Assembly (NCBI RefSeq): GCF_030209575.1 | Contig: NZ_JARVRS010000001.1 | Location: 2,170,001-2,234,000 of the forward strand | From: Leifsonia sp. fls2-241-R2A-40a | GTDB lineage: Bacteria > Actinomycetota > Actinomycetes > Actinomycetales > Microbacteriaceae | Reading direction: 5' to 3' | Length of the DNA stretch: 64,000 nt | Part shown: positions 58,302-64,000 of the stretch, piece by piece | How the letters are laid out: every line of letters starts with the position of its first letter | Position numbering within the stretch: the stretch's first letter is position 1 | Program-made: the position numbers and the translations under genes | Notes under the pieces: model-generated | What the model saw: only the letters and a program-made list of their open reading frames with translations | Databases searched by the model: none | Told to the model about the DNA's origin: nothing

Positions 58302-59939
58302 TCAGCCCTGGGCGCGACGCGAACCGTTGCCGCGACGCACCGAGCCGTCGCCGCGCGCTGCGGTCGCGCGCGGAGCGCCGCCCGAGCGGGCGCCGCCGTC
58401 GCGTTGGCCCGCGGGCTGCGCGCTGCGCTGGCCGCCGCCGGTGCGCGAACCCGCGCCCTGCGCTGCGCCTGCGGGGCGCTGGCCCCCGCGGCGACGCGAA
58501 CCGCCGGTCGCACCGGTCGCCGAGTCGCCTCCGCGCGAACCGTAGCCCGAGCCGCCCTGGCCGCCCCGACCACCGTCGCCGCGACCACCGTCGCCACGAC
58601 CCGAGCCGCCCCGACCCGAACCGCCGCCGTTGCCGACAGCGGCGCCGCCGCCGTTGCCGCCGCCGTTGCCGCCCCCGCGCCGAGCGCGCTTGCGCTGCGC
58701 GTTGGCGCCCTGCGACGTTCCGCCGCCGGTGGCCGGACGCTGCTCCTGCAGCGACGGCGCGACGCGCGGTGCCACATCGCCGACGAGCGTGACGACGGCG
58801 GCGGAGGAGGCGGTGACCCGCTGCGGCGTGGCCGCGATCGCGGCCTTGCGCAGCAGGGTCTTCACGTCGTCGGCCTGCGACGACATCATGACGGTGACCA
58901 CGTCACCGGCGCTGCCGGCGCGAGCCGTGCGGCCCGAGCGGTGCAGGTACGCCTTGTGCTCCGCCGGCGGGTCGACGTGGACGACCAGTTCGACGTTGTC
59001 GACGTGGACTCCGCGGGCGGCGACGTCCGTTGCGACGAGCACCTTCACGCTTCCGTCGCCGAAGGCGGCCAGGTTGCGGTCGCGGGCGCCCTGCGCAAGG
59101 TTGCCGTGCAGGTCGACGGCCGGGATGCCGGACGCGGTCAGCTGCTTGGCGAGCTTCTTCGCCTGGTGCTTGGTGCGCGTGAAGAGGATGCGGCGGCTGG
59201 TGCCCGAGGCGAGCGCCTCCACCAGGGCCTTCTTCTCGTCGGCGCTGTCCACCTGGAGCACGTGGTGGGTCATCGCCTCGACCGGGCTGTTCTCGTCGTC
59301 GACGGAGTGCAGAACGGGGGAGTGCAGGAAGCGGGTGACGAGCTTGTCCACGCCGTTGTCGAGGGTGGCCGAGAACAGCAGTCGCTGGCCGTCCTTCGGG
59401 GTGGCGGACATGATGCGGGTGACGACCGGCAGGAAGCCGAGGTCGGCCATGTGGTCGGCCTCATCGAGCACGGTGATCTCGACCGCGTCGAGGGAGACGA
59501 AGCCCTGCTTCATCAGGTCTTCGAGGCGGCCGGGGCAGGCGACGAGCACGTCGACGCCGGCCTTGAGCTCGGCGACCTGCTTGTTCTGCGAGACGCCGCC
59601 GAAGACGGTCGAGACGCGCATCCCGTACGCGTCGGCCAGCGGGCGGAAGGTCGCAGCGATCTGCGTGGCGAGCTCGCGGGTGGGTGCGAGCACCAGGGCC
59701 AGCGGGCGTCCGGGGCGGCGACGGCCACCGGCGAGCACGGTGCCGAGGCGCGCGACGAGGGGGAGGGCGAAGGCGATGGTCTTGCCGGAGCCGGTCTTGC
59801 CGCGGCCCAGCACGTCCTTGCCCGCGAGGGCGTCGGGGAGCGTGTCGGCCTGGATGGGGAACGCCGTGGTCTTGCCGTCGGCCGCGAGGACCGCGACGAG
59901 AGGGGTGGGTACGCCGAGTTCGGCGAAAGTCTGAGTCAA
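58302..59939 (-). CDS. DEAD-box RNA helicase with Gly/Arg-rich tail
   Basis: 545 residues. Motif I GRGKTGSGKT, Ia PTRELATQI, II LDEADHMADLG, III FSATLDNG, and C-terminal VATDVAARGVHVDNV and HRSGRTARAG. The last 130 residues are a Gly/Arg/Asn-rich tail (RGGG, NGGG, GRGD repeats) likely to bind RNA. Start TTG 59939 is chosen because AAAGG lies eight bases upstream and homology begins there (LTQTFAELGVPTPLV); upstream frame is non-coding. The family acts in ribosome assembly and RNA decay. Confidence 0.9.
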   Translation of the reverse strand: MTQTFAELGVPTPLVAVLAADGKTTAFPIQADTLPDALAGKDVLGRGKTGSGKTIAFALPLVARLGTVLAGGRRRPGRPLALVLAPTRELATQIAATFRPLADAYGMRVSTVFGGVSQNKQVAELKAGVDVLVACPGRLEDLMKQGFVSLDAVEITVLDEADHMADLGFLPVVTRIMSATPKDGQRLLFSATLDNGVDKLVTRFLHSPVLHSVDDENSPVEAMTHHVLQVDSADEKKALVEALASGTSRRILFTRTKHQAKKLAKQLTASGIPAVDLHGNLAQGARDRNLAAFGDGSVKVLVATDVAARGVHVDNVELVVHVDPPAEHKAYLHRSGRTARAGSAGDVVTVMMSSQADDVKTLLRKAAIAATPQRVTASSAAVVTLVGDVAPRVAPSLQEQRPATGGGTSQGANAQRKRARRGGGNGGGNGGGAAVGNGGGSGRGGSGRGDGGRGDGGRGGQGGSGYGSRGGDSATGATGGSRRRGGQRPAGAAQGAGSRTGGGQRSAQPAGQRDGGARSGGAPRATAARGDGSVRRGNGSRRAQG

Positions 59940-60209
59940 GGGGGGTGCCTTTCGGGCATCGTCCCGGTCGGCATACGGCGGACCGGGCTGGGTGGCGAGC
60001 GCACCGAGCGGCGCGATCGTTCGCCGTATGAAGAGAAGCGTGCGGGGCGGGGGTCGAAACGACAGAGCCCTGCGCGACGCGAAGCGTTCTACGACGCAGC
60101 GGGCAACATGACCCGCAGCCTCCAGCCTAGGGCATACCGCCGTGCGAGTGCTGTGAGCGCGTTCACAACCGGAGGTCGTAGACTGTCGGCCCGGAATCGA
60201 GAGGTGGCC
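59940..60209. promoter_or_regulatory. Divergent promoter region between two helicase genes
   Basis: 270 bp without a gene. TAGACT (60179-60184) is a candidate forward -10 for the HelD-like gene. No recognised riboswitch or rifamycin-associated element. Confidence 0.35.
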
Positions 60210-62441
60210 ATGGGCGTGCTGGAGTCGGAGCTCGAACGCGAGCGCGCCGTGGTGTCGGGGCTGTATCAGCGGCTCGACGAACTGCGTGCGGAGACGGAGG
60301 AACGGCTCGCGCGGGTGCGTCGCGACAGCGTCGGAAGCAACCACCAGGCGCGCAGCGAGCGGGATGCGTTCGCGAGGCTCTACGAAGATCAGCTGACGCA
60401 GCTCCGCGACGTGGATGCGCGACTCGTGTTCGGGCGGTTGCTGCTGGAGGAGCCCGTGGACGGCTCCGACCACCGCTACATCGGCCGCGTGGGCCTGCGG
60501 GATGAGGACCAGCGGTCGCTGCTCGTGGACTGGCGCGCGCAGCAGGCGGGTGCCTTCTACCAGGCGACGGCGAGCGAGCGGATGGGCGTCCGGGCGCGGC
60601 GCCACCTGACCATGTCGGGGCGCCAGGTGACCCGGATCGACGACGAGGTGTTCGACGAGGCGCTGCTCGAGGGCGATCGCGGCGGGGAGCGGGTTCAGGG
60701 CGAGGGAGCGCTGCTGGCTGCTCTGACGGCGCAGCGCACCGGCCGGATGCACGACATCGTCGCGACCATCCAGGCCGAGCAGGACCGCATCATCCGTTCC
60801 GACCTCCGCGGCGCGCTGGTCGTGCAGGGCGGTCCCGGTACCGGCAAGACGGCGGTCGCCCTCCACCGCGCGGCCTACCTGCTCTACGCCAACCGCCAGC
60901 GGCTGAGCGCATCCGGTGTCCTGGTGGTCGGGCCGTCGACGGCCTTCCTGCGGTACATCGAGGCCGTGCTGCCCTCCCTCGGAGAGACCGGTGTCGTCAT
61001 GTCCACGCTCGGCGAGCTGTTCCCCGGTGTGGAGGCGACGGCGGAGGATGCGCCGGAGGCCGCCGTCCTGAAGGGCTCGGCGCAGATGGCGCGGCTGCTC
61101 TCACGGGCGGTGAAGTCGCGGCAGAAGGCTCCGGAGCAGGAGCAGACGATCGTCGTCGACAACGAACGCCTCGTCGTGTCGCCCGAACTCGTCCACCGCG
61201 CGATCACCCGGGCGCAGCGCACCGGCAAGCCGCACAACGTCGCCCGGGTGACGTTCGTGAAGCACGCGCTCGCCGAGCTGACGGATCAGCTCGCGGCGCA
61301 GCTGCGCGCATCCGGTTCGACGATCGATGAGGCGGACATGAAGGTGCTGCGGGAGGACCTCCGCACCTCCTACGACGTCCGCGTGCTGCTCAACACGGCC
61401 TGGCTTCCGCTGACCCCGCAGAAGCTCCTGCAGGACCTGTACGCACGGCCCTCGTGGCTCGCCGAACTGGCGCCGCGCTGGTCGCAGCAGCAGCGGGATG
61501 CGCTGCGCCGCGACCGCACCGAGCCGTTCACGGTCTCGGACGTCCCGCTGCTCGACGAGGCCGCCGAGCTGCTCGGAGACTTCCCCGGCCGGGCGGATGC
61601 GGCGGATCGCGAGCGCGACCGGCAGCGGAAGCGCGACCTCGAGAACGCCAAGGCGGCCATCCGGAACATGGGCGTCCAGGGCCTGGTCAGCGCGGAGCAG
61701 CTCGCGGACGGTTTCGCCGAGCAGCCGGACCGCGGGACCACCGCCGAGCGGGCAGCGGCCGACCGCAGCTGGACGTACGGCCATGTCGTCGTCGACGAGG
61801 CGCAGGAGCTCTCGCCGATGCAGTGGCGGGTGCTGGTGCGCCGGTGCCCGATGAAGTCGTTCACGATCGTGGGCGACATCGCCCAGGTCGCGTCGGCCGC
61901 GGGCGCCACGAGCTGGCAAGATGCGCTGGACCCGGTGTTCAAGGACGCCTGGCGCCTGGAGGAGCTGACGGTCAACTACCGCACGCCCGCTCAGATCACC
62001 CGCGAGGCCGAGCGCATCGCCTCCGAGGCGGGCCTGCCGATCACGCCCACTCGTGCGGTGCGCGAGGGGGAGTGGCCGATCCGACGGGTGCAGGCGGCGA
62101 CCGCAGGGCCGGACGCCCTGGGAGATGCCGTCGCCGAGGCCGTCGCGGGCGACCGGGCGATCGATGACGGCGGAACGCTCGCCGTCATCACGACGAAGGC
62201 CGACCTCCCTGCCGTCTCGGATGCTGTGCTGCAGCGATTCGGGGATGCGGCCGGTCGCGGCGCCAACGGGCTCGGACGGCCGATCGCGGTCCTGACGGGC
62301 TTCGAGGCGAAGGGCCTCGAGTTCGATGCCGTCGTGCTGGCCGACCCGGACGCGCTGGCCTCCGAGTCTCCGCGCGGGGCCGCATCCCTTTACGTCGCGA
62401 TGACCCGCCCCACACAGCGCCTCACCCTCGTCTCCCGCTGA
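60210..62441 (+). CDS. HelD/HelR-type superfamily 1 helicase (RNA polymerase-associated)
   Basis: 743 residues. N-terminal antiparallel coiled coil (about 1-65), Walker A QGGPGTGKTAVALHRAAYLLY (207-215), Walker B HVVVDEAQELSPMQWR, and motif VI YVAMTRPTQRL. The size and the N-terminal coil match actinobacterial HelD/HelR, which enters RNA polymerase channels, releases stalled complexes, and can displace rifamycins. GAGGTGG precedes ATG 60210. Confidence 0.9.
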   Translation: MGVLESELERERAVVSGLYQRLDELRAETEERLARVRRDSVGSNHQARSERDAFARLYEDQLTQLRDVDARLVFGRLLLEEPVDGSDHRYIGRVGLRDEDQRSLLVDWRAQQAGAFYQATASERMGVRARRHLTMSGRQVTRIDDEVFDEALLEGDRGGERVQGEGALLAALTAQRTGRMHDIVATIQAEQDRIIRSDLRGALVVQGGPGTGKTAVALHRAAYLLYANRQRLSASGVLVVGPSTAFLRYIEAVLPSLGETGVVMSTLGELFPGVEATAEDAPEAAVLKGSAQMARLLSRAVKSRQKAPEQEQTIVVDNERLVVSPELVHRAITRAQRTGKPHNVARVTFVKHALAELTDQLAAQLRASGSTIDEADMKVLREDLRTSYDVRVLLNTAWLPLTPQKLLQDLYARPSWLAELAPRWSQQQRDALRRDRTEPFTVSDVPLLDEAAELLGDFPGRADAADRERDRQRKRDLENAKAAIRNMGVQGLVSAEQLADGFAEQPDRGTTAERAAADRSWTYGHVVVDEAQELSPMQWRVLVRRCPMKSFTIVGDIAQVASAAGATSWQDALDPVFKDAWRLEELTVNYRTPAQITREAERIASEAGLPITPTRAVREGEWPIRRVQAATAGPDALGDAVAEAVAGDRAIDDGGTLAVITTKADLPAVSDAVLQRFGDAAGRGANGLGRPIAVLTGFEAKGLEFDAVVLADPDALASESPRGAASLYVAMTRPTQRLTLVSR

Positions 62442-62465
62442 CGCGCCGCTCCCGCCGCATCCCGT

Positions 62466-62521
62466 GAGGTGCTCGCAAATACACCTGACACGCCGCCCGG
62501 CAACGCAACGACGAGCACCTC
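62466..62521. terminator. Inverted repeat between convergent genes
   Basis: GAGGTGCTCG (62466-62475) is the exact reverse complement of 62512-62521, with a 36-base AT-richer loop. Probably terminates the HelD-like and DUF1684 transcripts. Confidence 0.45.
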
Positions 62522-62528
62522 GCCGAGG

Positions 62529-63212
62529 TCACTCCCCGGCGTAGCGCTCCCCGACGGGCACCTCGACCCCGAGCGTGTTGCCGGCCTGCGCGAGCGGGCA
62601 CGCCCACGCCGGGTCGTACGCGCACGACGGGTTGTAGGCGAAGTTGAAGTCGAGCACGAGGGACGCCTCGCCGTCGTCCGTGTCGAGCCCCAGGTCGGCG
62701 CCCTTGATCGTGTCGATCAGGTAGCGGCCTCCGCCGTAGGTCCCGCCGGGCCGCCCGGCCAGCGCATCCTTCACCGGCACGAACAGCCCGCCGCCGTAGG
62801 ACGACAGCCGCCACACGTCGAGCGTCCCGGCGAGGGGGATGCGCACCGTGCCGAGCAGCTCGAAGGGCACCACGCCGTCCGTGCCGGTCTCCACGTCCAT
62901 CCGCCTGGCCTCGGCGGCAGGGTGGATGGGCAGCTCGAACCGCCAGTCCGGGTCGTACGGCACCACAGGCAGCCCGGTGAAGCGGTCGCGGTCCTCCGGC
63001 AGCAGCGGCGACGCGGGATGCGACGAGAACAGGTCGTTGCGACACGAGATCCAGTGCGCGTGCGCCTCCGCCGGGTCGTGACCGGCGAGCCGTCGCACCG
63101 ATGCGTACAGCGCGAAGACGCGCCGCCGCCAGTCCGCCGTCTGCACCGCCGTGACGGCGCGCGCCGGCCGGTCCTGCGTGTCTCCGGTCGTGACCGGCTC
63201 CGCGTGCGTCAT
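62529..63212 (-). CDS. DUF1684 family protein
   Basis: 227 residues with DUF1684 hallmarks: WRRRVFALYASVR, FSSHPASPLLPEDRDRFTGLPVVPYDPDWRFE, VPVKDALAGRPGGTYGGGRYLIDTIKGAD and LDFNFAYNPSCAYDPAWACPLA (conserved NPSCAYD). Function unknown. ATG overlaps the upstream stop (ATGA). Confidence 0.92.
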   Translation of the reverse strand: MTHAEPVTTGDTQDRPARAVTAVQTADWRRRVFALYASVRRLAGHDPAEAHAHWISCRNDLFSSHPASPLLPEDRDRFTGLPVVPYDPDWRFELPIHPAAEARRMDVETGTDGVVPFELLGTVRIPLAGTLDVWRLSSYGGGLFVPVKDALAGRPGGTYGGGRYLIDTIKGADLGLDTDDGEASLVLDFNFAYNPSCAYDPAWACPLAQAGNTLGVEVPVGERYAGE

Positions 63213-63778
63213 GTCTCCTCCACGGTGCTGCTCTGCTGGGTCGCGGGAGCGTCGTCGCCGACCTCCCGCACTTCGGGATCGTAGGCCCAGGTGGGCGCCA
63301 GGCGCCGCAGGCGCACGCCGCGCCACTGCCAGAACGCCCAGAAGGCGTACCAGGCGAACGGCGTCAGGGCGCCGGCGCGCACGATCAGCTGGTCCCGGTA
63401 GAGCGTCCGGAGCCGTCCGTTCTCGTCCGGGCCTGCCGGGTCGGGAGCGATCGCCATTCGGTGGTCGAGGTGGGGGATCGCGGAGAGCACGCCGCCCGTC
63501 CCGCCGCCGGTGTCGTGGAGGATGCGGGTCGCCTGCTCGCGGGGATCGGTCGACCGCAGGGTATCGAGCTTGATCGCCTGCGTACCGACGGTGAATGCGC
63601 CGAGCGCCTTCACCCGGACCCGGTGCTCGGAGCCCCAGGTCGTCGGGAACCCGGCGGGCTCGTCGGACCGGAAGTCGAGCCACGGCATCGCGACCTCGCG
63701 GAACGCGGTGGGGCTCTGCAGGGCGCGCCAGGCCGCATCCGGGTCGCAGTCGAGCGTCAGCTTGAGGAGCACGCGCAT
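63209..63778 (-). CDS. SRPBCC-like (START-fold) protein
   Basis: 189 residues. The opening MRVLLKLTLDCDPDAAWRALQSPTAFREVAMPWLDF is typical of polyketide-cyclase/lipid-transport-like SRPBCC domains, followed by beta strands and RTLYRDQLIVRAGALTPFAWYAFWAFWQWRG near the end. Translationally coupled to DUF1684. Ligand unknown. Confidence 0.8.
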   Translation of the reverse strand: MRVLLKLTLDCDPDAAWRALQSPTAFREVAMPWLDFRSDEPAGFPTTWGSEHRVRVKALGAFTVGTQAIKLDTLRSTDPREQATRILHDTGGGTGGVLSAIPHLDHRMAIAPDPAGPDENGRLRTLYRDQLIVRAGALTPFAWYAFWAFWQWRGVRLRRLAPTWAYDPEVREVGDDAPATQQSSTVEET

Positions 63779-63828
63779 GACCCCAGTCTCACCCCGATCG
63801 CGCGTCCGGGAAGCCGGGGATGCACGAC

Positions 63829-64000
63829 TCAGAGGCATTCCTCGGCTCGCGCAAGCAGCAGCTCGCGCTCCCGGAGGTTGCCCGTCATCGCGGCAGCGCG
63901 GCGGAACTCGTGCCCGGCTTCGGCGCGGCGCCCCAGCCGCATCAGCAGGTCGGCGCGCACCGACGGGAGCAGGTGGTACGACTCCAGCGCGCCGTCGATC
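63829..64000 (-). CDS. C-terminal end of an ECF sigma factor (DUF6596 type), cut by the window edge
   Basis: Only 56 codons are visible: IDGALESYHLLPSVRADLL, then MRLGRRAEAGHEFRRAAAMTG, then NLRERELLLARAEECL and TGA. The TPR-like YHLLPSVRADLLxRLGR pattern is the extension of SigJ-like/DUF6596 sigma factors. The sigma regions lie outside the window. Confidence 0.75.
   Translation of the reverse strand, partial: IDGALESYHLLPSVRADLLMRLGRRAEAGHEFRRAAAMTGNLRERELLLARAEECL

Noticed and set aside
58500-58700. Tandem GC-rich repeats
   Set aside because: They encode the Gly/Arg-rich tail of the DEAD-box helicase.
58095-60209. Long forward extension upstream of the HelD-like gene
   Set aside because: It is antisense to the DEAD-box helicase; homology begins at ATG 60210 with its own ribosome-binding site.

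Overview
The window is about 64 kb of very GC-rich chromosome. Coding density is high, genes overlap by ATGA/GTGA, and many starts are GTG. The gene families point to a high-GC actinobacterium, most likely Microbacteriaceae (Leifsonia/Microbacterium-like): BioQ-controlled bioYMN, DUF3566, DUF4916, RskA/SigK, HelR/HelD, Lhr, Nei2 and a BioQ operator. The genus call is inference. I see no tRNA, rRNA, CRISPR array, transposase or integrase. The left edge cuts one gene (2-235) and the right edge cuts an ECF sigma factor gene (63829-64000).

1-14,600 looks like a catabolic island for glycosylated aromatic compounds. A forward operon (2-3772) carries a C-glycoside deglycosidase beta-type subunit (DUF6379), a Gfo/Idh/MocA dehydrogenase, a TIM-barrel isomerase/epimerase and a ThuA-like protein. 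Facing it is a reverse operon with a ROK regulator and a second deglycosidase, in which beta and alpha domains are fused in one polypeptide. That second gene is interrupted by a one-base frameshift near 4383-4389. A six-gene forward operon (6599-12781) encodes an extradiol dioxygenase, a cyclase-family hydrolase, a flavin monooxygenase, an FAH-family hydrolase, an SDR and an alpha/beta hydrolase. This is a plausible aglycone ring-opening pathway. A GH3 glycosidase (12810-14567) closes the island. Together these could oxidise the sugar at C3, break the C-glycosidic bond, hydroxylate and cleave the ring, and channel the products. The substrate is unknown.

14,600-24,700 is mixed: a DUF2277 gene, a seven-repeat lectin-like beta-propeller, a membrane protein, a secreted metallophosphoesterase behind a clear four-unit PHO box, three hydrolase/cupin genes, a TDT-family transporter, a secreted DUF4397 protein with two small unknown genes, and a SigK/RskA-type sigma/anti-sigma pair.

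24,700-34,600 holds small membrane and unknown genes, a nitronate monooxygenase, a hydrolase fused to a LuxR-type HTH, a methyltransferase, a three-gene partner-switching module (GAF-PP2C phosphatase, STAS protein, RsbW-like kinase), DUF2200, TelA, a DUF805 protein and a LysR regulator.

34,700-50,200 has a 1591-residue secreted nuclease/5'-nucleotidase and the biotin uptake operon bioYMN with a CHY zinc-finger gene. Divergent bioQ is separated from bioY by three tandem 15-bp operator repeats. Then come DUF3566, a gamma-butyrolactone-receptor-like TetR regulator divergent from poxB, an LCP protein, MarR, a membrane protein, an FMN reductase and Nei.

50,300-64,000 contains Lhr helicase, an esterase, a DUF4916 gene, a hydrolase/TetR pair with an operator over its promoter, a gene-free stretch with two imperfect 88-bp repeats, a DEAD-box helicase with a Gly/Arg-rich tail, a HelD/HelR-type helicase, DUF1684 and SRPBCC genes, and the partial sigma factor.

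Several genes start six or seven bases after a TANNNT hexamer, which suggests leaderless transcription is common here.
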